The notes beneath the pieces were generated by a model. It made no database searches and had not been told where the DNA came from. It saw nothing but the letters and a program-made list of their open reading frames with translations. From NCBI GenBank assembly GCA_044226535.1, contig JBGAGT010000006.1, forward strand, positions 161,023 through 225,022: DNA of 64,000 nucleotides. Reading direction: 5' to 3'. Positions 40,692-48,616 of the stretch are shown here, one piece after another (position 1 is the stretch's first letter; each line of letters opens with the position of its first letter). The position numbers were made by a program, and so were the translations under genes. The stretch comes from VBCG01 sp044226535 (GTDB lineage: Bacteria > Pseudomonadota > Gammaproteobacteria > Burkholderiales > Casimicrobiaceae).

Positions 40692-41903
40692 TCAGTCATA
40701 CAGGAACGCACGGCTCATCGGGTAGTTGTCGCGCGTGGTGTTGCCCTTGCTGAACACGATCTGGAACAGGTGCGTGTAGCCCTTGGGTGAACGGAACATC
40801 TCGGCGCAGCCGATCAGGTACACGCGCCAGATGCGGCGGAAGCGCTCGTCGAAGCGCTGGGGATCGAGGGCGTGGATCGCGTCCCAATGCCGGTCGAAGC
40901 GCTCGGTCCAGGCGTCGAGGGTCAGCGCGTAGTGTCGCCGCAGGTTCTCGATGTCGACGACCTCGAGCCCCGCCTCTTCCATGGCGACGATGACGTCGGC
41001 GAGGCTGGGGATCCAGCCGCCGGGGAACACGTGCTTGCGGATGAAGAGCTCGGTCTCGAAATGCCCCACGTGGCCGATGAAGTGCAGCAGGCCCAAGCCG
41101 CCGGGCTTGAGGAAGTCGGCGTGCGCCTTCACCACCTCGGCGAGCTGGTCGCGCCCGGCGTGCTCGAGCACGCCGATCGACACCACCTTGTCGTACTGCG
41201 CGTCGACGTCGCGGAAGTCGGCTTCGCGCACCGACAGGCTGGCGCCCAGGCCACGACGCGCGATCTCCTCGCGCAGCCATTGGACCTGCCTGGTCGCGGT
41301 GTTGAGGCCCACGCCCGAGGCACCGAGGGTCTCGTGCGCGCGGAACATGAAGCCGCCGAAGCCGCAGCCGATGTCGATGTAGCGGTCGTCCTTCGTCAGG
41401 CGGATCTTCCTCGCGACGTGGTCGATCTTGTTGCGCTGCGCCTCGTCGACGTCGGCGGTGCCGGGCGACCAGTAGCCGCAGGTGTACATCATGTACGGGT
41501 CGTCGAGCCAGTAGCGGTAGAACTCGGTGCCGAGGTCGTAATGCGCGCAGGCATTGGCCTTGGCCTGCTCCCAGGTCCTGTTGGAGTGGCGGCGCTCGTG
41601 GAGCGCGTTCTCGGCGCGGTTGAGCACGTTGCCCTGATCGTTCACGCCCGCGGACATCGACAGCCTGAGCACCTGGCGCAGGTCGCCCTCGAGCCCGATG
41701 TCGCCGTCGAAATAAGCGTCGAGCAACCCCATGTGGCCGCGCGCCGCGGCGGCGGCGATGGTCGACCGGGACTTCAAGTCGAGGGTGAAGGCGGGCGTGC
41801 CTTCGCCGACCTTGCGCAAGTCGCCATCGGGCAGGCGCACGGCGAAGGGGGTGGTGGCGCGCTGCTCGAGCACGTCCACGAGGCTGTCCATCGAGAGCTT
41901 CAA
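40692..41903 (-). CDS. Cyclopropane fatty acid synthase-like SAM methyltransferase (TmsB-like)
   Basis: The 403-residue protein has NACAHYDLGTEFYRYWLDDP and MMYTCGYW (about 118-145), then SAM motif YIDIGCGFGG (175-184) and IGVLEHAG, then the active-site region PGGWIPSLADV. The family transfers a methyl from SAM to a double bond in phospholipid acyl chains. Whether the product is a cyclopropane ring or a 10-methylene chain cannot be read with certainty. The linked FAD reductase favours 10-methyl fatty acid synthesis. Confidence 0.88.
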   Translation of the reverse strand: MKLSMDSLVDVLEQRATTPFAVRLPDGDLRKVGEGTPAFTLDLKSRSTIAAAAARGHMGLLDAYFDGDIGLEGDLRQVLRLSMSAGVNDQGNVLNRAENALHERRHSNRTWEQAKANACAHYDLGTEFYRYWLDDPYMMYTCGYWSPGTADVDEAQRNKIDHVARKIRLTKDDRYIDIGCGFGGFMFRAHETLGASGVGLNTATRQVQWLREEIARRGLGASLSVREADFRDVDAQYDKVVSIGVLEHAGRDQLAEVVKAHADFLKPGGLGLLHFIGHVGHFETELFIRKHVFPGGWIPSLADVIVAMEEAGLEVVDIENLRRHYALTLDAWTERFDRHWDAIHALDPQRFDERFRRIWRVYLIGCAEMFRSPKGYTHLFQIVFSKGNTTRDNYPMSRAFLYD

Positions 41904-41946
41904 GGCGCGCTGCTCCTTTCGGGGGTGGGTTGCGGGAGGACTGTGC

Positions 41947-42354
41947 TCAATGCGGCGCGGTGCCCGGCGCGGCGCCCAGCCGCGCGATGAAACGCTCGCG
42001 GTCGATCAGCGCGCGTCCGTGCGTCCCGCGCCCGATGAGCACGTCGCCGTCGAGCGCCTCGACGCGGAAGTCGATCAGGCGCCCGTCGACGCGCGTGACC
42101 TCGGCGTGCGCAACGATCGTCCGGCCCACCGGTGTCGCGGCGAGGTGCTCGACGTCGACGCGCGTACCGACCGCCGTCTCGCCGGGCTCGAACCAGGGCT
42201 TCAGGGCCTCGAGCGCGGCATTCTCCATCGCCATGATCATCACCGGCGTCGCGAGCACGGGCGGCAGCATCGAGTCCTTGAAGCGGCTCGCGAGGTGCTC
42301 CGGCGCGACCACCAGGGTGTAGGAGCCGCGGGCGCCGACGGGAACGGTTCGCAT
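41947..42354 (-). CDS. Hotdog-fold thioesterase-like protein
   Basis: The 135-residue protein matches the FlK-like thioesterase group: VAPEHLASRFKDSMLPPVLATPVMIMAMENAALEAL, the conserved VGTRVDVEHLAATPVGRTIV, and GRGTHGRALID. FlK hydrolyses fluoroacetyl-CoA; most homologues have unknown acyl-CoA substrates. It precedes the Cfa-type gene by 43 bp on the same strand and may be part of the same lipid operon. Confidence 0.82.
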   Translation of the reverse strand: MRTVPVGARGSYTLVVAPEHLASRFKDSMLPPVLATPVMIMAMENAALEALKPWFEPGETAVGTRVDVEHLAATPVGRTIVAHAEVTRVDGRLIDFRVEALDGDVLIGRGTHGRALIDRERFIARLGAAPGTAPH

Positions 42355-42444
42355 GGGGCGGTTTCTCGGAGGGATGCGCGAAAGTATAGTGCGGCGCGCG
42401 CGCCTGCATTGCTATAGTCGCCGGGAGGAAGGAGCCCGAGCACC

Positions 42445-43380
42445 ATGACCGCGACCGTTCCGCACCCCTTCGACCTTCGACTCACGCGCGCGGCGGTGTT
42501 CCTGGTCGTGACGCTGGACCCCGCCGCCCGGCACCGCGCGGCCGTGCGCGGCCTGTGCGCCGATATCCCGGCGCTGGTGCGCGCGGTGGGCTTCCGCGAC
42601 CTCGACGCCAACCTCCTGTGCATGACGGGCATCGGGTCCGACGCCTGGGACCGCCTCGTCGGCGCGCCGCGACCCAGGGAGCTGCATCCTTTCCGCGAGA
42701 TCCGCGGCGTGCACCACGCGGTGTCGACGCCGGGCGACCTCCTGTTCCACATCCGTGCGCGGCGCCTCGACCTCTGCTTCGAGCTCGCCAAGCTCGTCGT
42801 CGCGCGCCTCGGTGACGCGGTGGCGGCGGTCGACGAGGTGCACGGCTTCAAGTACTTCGACGACCGCGACCTCCTGGGCTTCGTCGACGGCACCGAGAAC
42901 CCGACGGGACAGGACGCCCTCGACGTGACCATGGTCGGCGGCGAGGACGCCCCCTTCGCCGGCGGCACCTACGTCATCGTGCAGAAATACCTGCACGACC
43001 TCAAAGGCTGGGAGTCCCTGCCGGTGGAGACGCAGGAGAAGTTCATCGGCCGCAGCAAGCTCTCCAACGTCGAGCTCGACGACGCGGTGAAGCCGAGCTA
43101 TGCGCACAACGCGCTCACCACCATCGTCGAGGGCGGCGAGGAGCTCGACATCGTGCGCGACAACATGTCCTTCGGCGAGGTGGGCAAGGGCGAGTTCGGC
43201 ACCTACTTCATCGGCTACGCGCGCTCGCCGGCGCGCATCGAGCGCATGCTGCACAACATGTTCGCCGGCAATCCCGCCGGCAACTACGACCGGCTGCTCG
43301 ACTACAGCCGCGCGGTCACCGGCTCGCTGTTCTTCGTGCCCGCGGCGTCGTTCCTCGAGAGCCTCGCCGGCGGCAGCTAG
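42445..43380 (+). CDS. Dye-decolourising (DyP-type) haem peroxidase
   Basis: The 311-residue enzyme has the diagnostic GFVDGTENP (145-153) with catalytic D148. The proximal haem ligand is H221 in PSYAHN and the distal arginine is probably R238 in IVRDNMSFG. It resembles the YfeX-like cytoplasmic class; no signal peptide is seen. GGAGGAAGGAG just before the ATG is a strong ribosome site. It is divergent from the thioesterase gene. Confidence 0.93.
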   Translation: MTATVPHPFDLRLTRAAVFLVVTLDPAARHRAAVRGLCADIPALVRAVGFRDLDANLLCMTGIGSDAWDRLVGAPRPRELHPFREIRGVHHAVSTPGDLLFHIRARRLDLCFELAKLVVARLGDAVAAVDEVHGFKYFDDRDLLGFVDGTENPTGQDALDVTMVGGEDAPFAGGTYVIVQKYLHDLKGWESLPVETQEKFIGRSKLSNVELDDAVKPSYAHNALTTIVEGGEELDIVRDNMSFGEVGKGEFGTYFIGYARSPARIERMLHNMFAGNPAGNYDRLLDYSRAVTGSLFFVPAASFLESLAGGS

Positions 43381-43560
43381 GTCATCCCCGCACCGTCATC
43401 CCCGCGAAAGCGGGGATCCAGCGTTCAGCGCGTCGCGGTGGCAACAGCGCAACACCGCGCAATACCGTTGCGCAAGGCATGGGTCCCCGCTTTCGCGGGG
43501 ATGACGGCGAGCTTTCGCGGGGATGACAGTGGCGGGGATGACGGGGCGCGGGGACGACGG
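43381..43560. repeat. Dense hairpin repeat cluster
   Basis: A half copy, a complete direct copy (43394-43420), a complete inverted copy (43480-43506), and three or more half copies of the GCGGGGATGAC end run up to the stop codon of the permease gene. About 55 bp in the middle is unrelated sequence. Confidence 0.88.
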
Positions 43561-45201
43561 CTACAGCAACGCCTGCTCGTTGCGACCCATCAGGCGGAAC
43601 GCGAGGAACACCGCAGCACCGCTCAGCACCAGCAGCACCGTCGACATCGCCGCGGCCGTACCGAAGTCCCCGTCGAGGATCAGGAGGTACACGCGCACCG
43701 GCATGGTCATGGTCGCGCCGACGTAGAGCACCAGCGACGACGAGAGCTCGTTGATGGCGGTGACGAAGCTCAGCATGCCGCCCGCGACGATGCCGGGCAC
43801 GATCAGCGGCACCGTGACGCGCAGGAAGGCGCGGAAGGGGCTGTAGCCCAGCGACACCGCGGCCTCCTCGAGCGAGGGCGAGAGCTGGCGCAGCGCCGCC
43901 GAGGTGGTCCGCACGGAGTAGGGGAGGCGGCGGATGAAGATCGACAGGATGATGATGGCGGCCGTTCCCGTCAGCACGATGCGCCCGGTGTTGAACGTGG
44001 CGACGAAGGCGATGCCGATGACGATGCCCGGCATCACGTAGGGGATCATGAACGCGCCGTCGAGCAGCGAGGTGTTGAGGTTGGTGCGCCGCGCCACCAG
44101 CACGCCGACGATCGTGCCGACGGCGACGATCATCAGCACCGCGGCCACCGAGAAGGTGAGCGAGTTGCGCACCACGTCGAAGAGGTTGAACAGGATGCGC
44201 TCGTAGCTCTGCAGGCTGAAGCCCGGCTGGAACACCGGCCCGCTGGTGCGGCGGAAGGAGAAGATCACCGAGATGATCACCGGCAGCGCACCGACGAGGC
44301 CGATGGCGTAGACGGCGACGTGGGCGAGCACGTTGCGCCAGCCGGAGAGCCGGATGCGCACCGGCTTGTTGATCAGGTTGCCGTGGTAGACGTTGCGCCG
44401 CGACATGTAGCGCTGCAGCGCCACGAACACCATCGACACGACGATCAGCGCCACGCTGATGGTGGTCGCCATGGTCAGGTTGGAGCCGATCTCCGCCGAG
44501 TACAGCGCGTAGGCCTCGGTGGCGAGCACGTTGAAGCCGCGCCCGATGAGGCGCGGGGTGCCGAAGTCGGCGATGGCGTGGATGAAGGCCAGCAGGCCCC
44601 CCGCCGACAGCGCCGGGAACACCATGGGCAGCGACACCTTGAGCGTGCGTTGCCAGGGCGTGAGGCCCAGGCCCTCGGCGGCCTCCTCGAGCGAGCGGTT
44701 GACGTTGGCGAGCGCGCCGGAGACCATCAGGTAGACGTAGGGGTAGAACTTGAACGAGAACACCATCAGGATGCCGCCCAGGCCGTAGATCGGCGGCATG
44801 TCGATGCCGAGCTTCGAGAGCCAGCCCCGCACCACGCCCCCCGCGCCGAACAGCACGATCCACGAGTACGCGCCGATGAAGGGCGGCGACACCAGCGCGA
44901 GGATCGCCAGCAGCGACACGAAGCGCGAGCCCGCGATGACGAAGCGCGAGATGCAGAACGCCATGATCGAGCCCAGCACCAGCGCGCCCACCAGCCCGCC
45001 GAATCCGACGATCAACGTGTTCAGCACCGCGCGCTGGAAGCGCGGCTCGGCGAGGAAGTTGCGGTAGTTCTCGAGCGTGAGCCCGCCGTTCGCGTCGTAC
45101 AGGCTCGACACCAGGATCGAGCCCACCGGCGCGAACAGCAGCGCGACCAGCAGCACCCAGGTCAGGATGCTCACCAGCGACCAGAAGTCGAGGCGCTTCA
45201 T
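43561..45201 (-). CDS. ABC transporter permease, fused two-domain (FbpB/iron or phosphonate type)
   Basis: The 546-residue permease contains two tandem BPD-transporter domains with about twelve membrane segments. It has two coupling loops: EEAAEGLGLTPWQRTLKVSLPM near 195 and EEAAVSLGYSPFRAFLRVTVPL near 455. This duplicated architecture is typical of ferric-iron and 2-aminoethylphosphonate importers. The start overlaps the ATPase gene stop by four bases. Confidence 0.9.
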   Translation of the reverse strand: MKRLDFWSLVSILTWVLLVALLFAPVGSILVSSLYDANGGLTLENYRNFLAEPRFQRAVLNTLIVGFGGLVGALVLGSIMAFCISRFVIAGSRFVSLLAILALVSPPFIGAYSWIVLFGAGGVVRGWLSKLGIDMPPIYGLGGILMVFSFKFYPYVYLMVSGALANVNRSLEEAAEGLGLTPWQRTLKVSLPMVFPALSAGGLLAFIHAIADFGTPRLIGRGFNVLATEAYALYSAEIGSNLTMATTISVALIVVSMVFVALQRYMSRRNVYHGNLINKPVRIRLSGWRNVLAHVAVYAIGLVGALPVIISVIFSFRRTSGPVFQPGFSLQSYERILFNLFDVVRNSLTFSVAAVLMIVAVGTIVGVLVARRTNLNTSLLDGAFMIPYVMPGIVIGIAFVATFNTGRIVLTGTAAIIILSIFIRRLPYSVRTTSAALRQLSPSLEEAAVSLGYSPFRAFLRVTVPLIVPGIVAGGMLSFVTAINELSSSLVLYVGATMTMPVRVYLLILDGDFGTAAAMSTVLLVLSGAAVFLAFRLMGRNEQALL

Positions 45202-46304
45202 GGCGCGCGGCGGCTCCCGTCGCCGCCGCCGTCGGCGCGCTTGCCCCCCGCGTCGAAGCCCATCAGCGCTTCGCGGCGAAGGCCCACCGACACGGGCTCG
45301 CCTGCGTGGCGGTCGGGCGCCATCCCTGGATTGGCCACCTGCACCACCAGGGGACCGACGGCGGTATCGACCTCGACGTGGGCTTCGCGGCCGAGGTAGG
45401 TGTAGCGCGCGACGGTGCCGGGCAGCGTGGCCGTACCCTGCGGCGCGGCGCCGCTTCGCGTGTCGCCGCCGGCGCGCGCCTCGCCCAGCGCGAGCCCTTC
45501 GGGGCGTACCGTCCAGGTCTTCGCTTCGCCCGGCGCAAGGCCCAGCGCGCCGAGCAGCGCGTCCAGCGCGGGGCCGGCGGAGAGCTCGTTCAGCGTGCCG
45601 ACGAAGCGCGCCACGAACAGCGTGCGCGGGTCGCCGTAGATCGCGCGCGGCGTGCCGATCTGCTCGACGTGGCCCGCGCTCATCACGCAGATGCGGTCGG
45701 AGATGGCCAGCGCCTCCTCCTGGTCGTGCGTGACGTAGATGGCCGCGATGTCGATCTTCTTCTGGATGTCGCGGATCTCCCCGCGCAGCTCGATGCGGAG
45801 CTTGGCGTCGAGGTTGGACAGCGGCTCGTCCATCAGCAGGAGCCGCGGCTTGACGACCATGGCGCGCGCGATGCCGATGCGCTGCTGCTGGCCGCCCGAC
45901 ATGGCCGCAGGCATGCGCTTCGACAGCGCGGTCAGGCGCACGGCGGCCAGCGCCTCCTCGACGCGCGTCTTCGCCTCGGCGGCCGGCACGTTGCGCGGCT
46001 TGAGCCCGAACGCGACGTTGTCGGACACGGTGAGGTGCGGGAACACGGCGTAGTCCTGGAACACCATGCCGATGTCGCGGCGGTGCGGCGGGACCTTGCG
46101 CAGGTCCTGGCCGTCGAGCGTGATCGACCCCGAGGTCAGGTCGTTGAAGCCCGCGATGGCGCGCAGCAGCGTGGTCTTGCCGCAGCCGCTCGGGCCGAGG
46201 AGGGTGAAGAATTCCCCCCGCTCCACGGCGATCGACACGTCATCGAGCGCGCGGAACTCGGTCCCGAACTGCTTGGTCGCCGCGGCCACGGTGAGATAGC
46301 TCAT
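45198..46304 (-). CDS. ABC transporter ATPase (FbpC/PhnT-like)
   Basis: The 368-residue ATPase has Walker A GPSGCGKTT, Q-loop VFQDYAVFPH, signature MSGGQQQRIGIARAM, Walker B LLLMDEPLSNLD and switch THDQ, and a C-terminal TOBE-like region. ATG at 46304 is chosen because GGAGGG lies 5 bases before it; the frame extends to 46391 without a ribosome site. It pairs with the two-domain permease, with the binding protein encoded divergently. Confidence 0.92.
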   Translation of the reverse strand: MSYLTVAAATKQFGTEFRALDDVSIAVERGEFFTLLGPSGCGKTTLLRAIAGFNDLTSGSITLDGQDLRKVPPHRRDIGMVFQDYAVFPHLTVSDNVAFGLKPRNVPAAEAKTRVEEALAAVRLTALSKRMPAAMSGGQQQRIGIARAMVVKPRLLLMDEPLSNLDAKLRIELRGEIRDIQKKIDIAAIYVTHDQEEALAISDRICVMSAGHVEQIGTPRAIYGDPRTLFVARFVGTLNELSAGPALDALLGALGLAPGEAKTWTVRPEGLALGEARAGGDTRSGAAPQGTATLPGTVARYTYLGREAHVEVDTAVGPLVVQVANPGMAPDRHAGEPVSVGLRREALMGFDAGGKRADGGGDGSRRAP

Positions 46305-46346
46305 CCGCCCTCCTGGTTCACAGCCCTCGTCCGGTGCCTGTGGGGT

Positions 46347-46375
46347 TTGCAACGTCGTCTTGTTGCAATTATAGG
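46347..46375 (+). promoter_or_regulatory. Promoter of the divergent binding-protein gene
   Basis: TTGCAA (46347-46352) and TATAGG (46370-46375) are separated by 17 bp, a sigma70-like pair 58 bp upstream of the binding-protein ATG. TTGCAA occurs again at 46363-46368. Confidence 0.5.
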
Positions 46376-46433
46376 AGAAGGGCTCTAGCATCGCAGCCGA
46401 CCATCGACCGGGAACGTCGAGGAGGAGAAAGAC

Positions 46434-47432
46434 ATGGATTTCGTGAATTCCGGACGGCGTGCCGTGGCGGGCGCGGCCGCGGCCCTGGCGGCGTCACTGC
46501 TTTTCGGCGGCAGCGCCTTGGCGCAGGACAAGCCCGTCGTCATCTATACCGCGCACATCTCGGCGATCGTCGACAAGCTGATCCCGATCTTCGAGAAGGA
46601 GACGGGCCTCAAGGCGCAGGTCGTCAAGATGGGCTCGGGCGACGTCGCGCGCCGTGCCAAGGCCGAGGCCGGCAAGCCCGCGGCCGACGTCATCTGGTCG
46701 ATCTCCGGCAGCGCGCTGACCGAGCTCGCCCCCATCCTCGAGCCCTTCAAGCCCACCAGCTTCGGCAGCATCAACACCAGCTTCATCGGCAGTGACGCCT
46801 GGACGCCGTACACCGGCGTCGTCTATGTGCTGATCGTCAACACCTCCAAGCTGCCGCTCGCGGACGCGCCCAAGAGCTGGGCCGAGCTCGCCGACACGAA
46901 GTGGAAGGGCAAGATCGCTTCGGCGCGCGCCGACGGCTCGGGCTCTGCCATGCAGCAGCTGCAAGGCGTGCTGACCATCTTCGGCGACGGCGGCTGGGAC
47001 AAGTACCGCGCCATCGCCAAGAACTTCGTGCTCACCGACAGCTCGGGCGCGGTACCGCGCTACGTCGCCGATGGCGAGACGCCGATGGGCATCACGCTGG
47101 AGGACGAGGCGCTGCAGTACATCAAGGGCGGCGCGCCCATGCAGATCGTCTACCTCAAGGAAGGCACGATCGTCACGCCCGACGGCGTGGCGCTCGTCAA
47201 GGGCGGGCCGAACGCCGCCGGCGGCAAGAAGTTCATCGAGTGGGCGACGTCCAAGACCACGCAGGAAACGCTGGTCAAGGAGATCGGCCGGCGCTCGGTG
47301 CGCACCGACGTGGCGAGCCCCGGGGGGCTGCCGGCGCTGACCACGCTGACGCTGGTGAAGTTGAAGTCCATCGCCGAGCTCGGCGGCCAGGAAGCGCTGC
47401 TCAAGAACTGGCGCGCGGCCACGGGCCAGTGA
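46434..47432 (+). CDS. Periplasmic solute-binding protein (iron/phosphonate-type ABC)
   Basis: The 332-residue protein has a signal peptide (about 1-30, ALA-QD) and a mature start PVVIYTAHISAIVDKLIPIFEKETG. AKAEAGKPAADVIWSISG and YTGVVYVLIVNT follow, the FbpA/PhnS-like fold. The two adjacent Tyr iron ligands of FbpA are not evident near the C-terminus, so an organic ligand such as an aminophosphonate is at least as likely as iron. GAGGAGGAGAAAG precedes the ATG. Confidence 0.88.
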   Translation: MDFVNSGRRAVAGAAAALAASLLFGGSALAQDKPVVIYTAHISAIVDKLIPIFEKETGLKAQVVKMGSGDVARRAKAEAGKPAADVIWSISGSALTELAPILEPFKPTSFGSINTSFIGSDAWTPYTGVVYVLIVNTSKLPLADAPKSWAELADTKWKGKIASARADGSGSAMQQLQGVLTIFGDGGWDKYRAIAKNFVLTDSSGAVPRYVADGETPMGITLEDEALQYIKGGAPMQIVYLKEGTIVTPDGVALVKGGPNAAGGKKFIEWATSKTTQETLVKEIGRRSVRTDVASPGGLPALTTLTLVKLKSIAELGGQEALLKNWRAATGQ

Positions 47433-47485
47433 TGTGCTGACGCGGCGCGCGAACCCGCGCGCCGCGGCCCCCCGGAGCCCCGGGC

Positions 47486-48538
47486 ATCGTCAAGCGCCTC
47501 GAAGCCTTTTCCCTCGGCAAGCAGTTCGCGCATCCCGAGGCGAACGAGGACAGCCTTGTCGTCATGGCGGGGATCGGCTACGCCGTCATCGACGGCGTGA
47601 CCGACCACAGCGGCGCCCGCTACGACGGCATGCTCTCCGGCCAGTTCGCCTCGCGGGCGGTCAAGCGCGCGTTCGAGGATTTCCTGCTGGGCCTGCGTGG
47701 CGGCGAGCGCTACCAGGGGCCGGAAGCGCTGGTGGCGCGCCTCGGCGCGGCGATCCACGCGGGCTACGTGTCCAACGGCGTGCTCGACACCGTGCGTGGC
47801 GACTGGAAGCTGCGCGCGGGCTGCACGGTGATGCTGGCCTTCCACCTGGGCGAGATGCTCGAGGTCGTCGCAGTAGGTGACAGCGGCGCGCGGTTCAACG
47901 GCCGCGACGTGTTCCAGGTGCTGAAGCCGCTCGACGACGTCACCTCGGTGCTGCGCCGCGAGGCCTGGCGGTATTTTGCCGAGGAGGGCCACGACGAGGC
48001 GGCCTGCGACGAGCTGGCGCGGACCATCACCTGGCAGGGCACGCGGGCCCCGCACATCGGCACGGTCGCCGCCCGCGCCGTCGCCTCCCGCGCAATCGCC
48101 CCCGACGGCGTCGGCGCCGAGAGTACCGCCCTCCACGACATCGAGTCGCGCGCGCTGGAGATCGGCCGCACGCGGCACCCCGACGTGCCGGAGTGGGAGC
48201 TCGCGGAGCTGATCCACAAGGGCATCGCCAATGGCCAGGGCGATTTCAAGAACGTGACCGATCGCGTGCTGGGCTACGGCGGGCTCGACGGATTCGCGGT
48301 ACCGGGGCGGCATGTCGCCACGCGCCAGTACGCGATCGACACGCTCGACACCATCGAGCTTTTCACCGACGGCTATTTCAAGCATGGGGCCGGGTTCGGC
48401 GTGGCGTCGTGGGAAGCGGCATTCGCGGAAGTCGAGCGCGAGGATCCACGCAAGCTCGGCCCGCATCTCGGCACCAAGGGCACGACGGCGACGGCCTTCG
48501 CCGACGACCGCAGCTACCTCGGCGTGATGTTGCGCTGA
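47486..48538 (+). CDS. PP2C-like protein phosphatase, start codon apparently ATC
   Basis: The frame encodes EANEDSLVV, AVIDGVTDHSG, VVAVGDSGAR, ELFTDGYF and FADDRSYLG, the metal-binding aspartate pattern of PP2C phosphatases. The homologous N-terminus begins before the first ATG at 47564, which would remove the NED motif. Upstream in frame there is no ATG, GTG, TTG or CTG before the stop at 47438. The best candidate is ATC at 47486 (IVKRLEAFSLGKQ), with GGAG 8 bases earlier. Either a rare ATC start is used or the start was lost by one change. It follows the binding-protein gene. Confidence 0.7.
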   Translation: MVKRLEAFSLGKQFAHPEANEDSLVVMAGIGYAVIDGVTDHSGARYDGMLSGQFASRAVKRAFEDFLLGLRGGERYQGPEALVARLGAAIHAGYVSNGVLDTVRGDWKLRAGCTVMLAFHLGEMLEVVAVGDSGARFNGRDVFQVLKPLDDVTSVLRREAWRYFAEEGHDEAACDELARTITWQGTRAPHIGTVAARAVASRAIAPDGVGAESTALHDIESRALEIGRTRHPDVPEWELAELIHKGIANGQGDFKNVTDRVLGYGGLDGFAVPGRHVATRQYAIDTLDTIELFTDGYFKHGAGFGVASWEAAFAEVEREDPRKLGPHLGTKGTTATAFADDRSYLGVMLR

Positions 48539-48616
48539 TCGCAGGCGCGCTCCAGCCCGGCGAAGCTTGCCGGGGCGGCGCTGGCATATCGCAGGCGAGG
48601 ACGCTACGCTTGGCCG

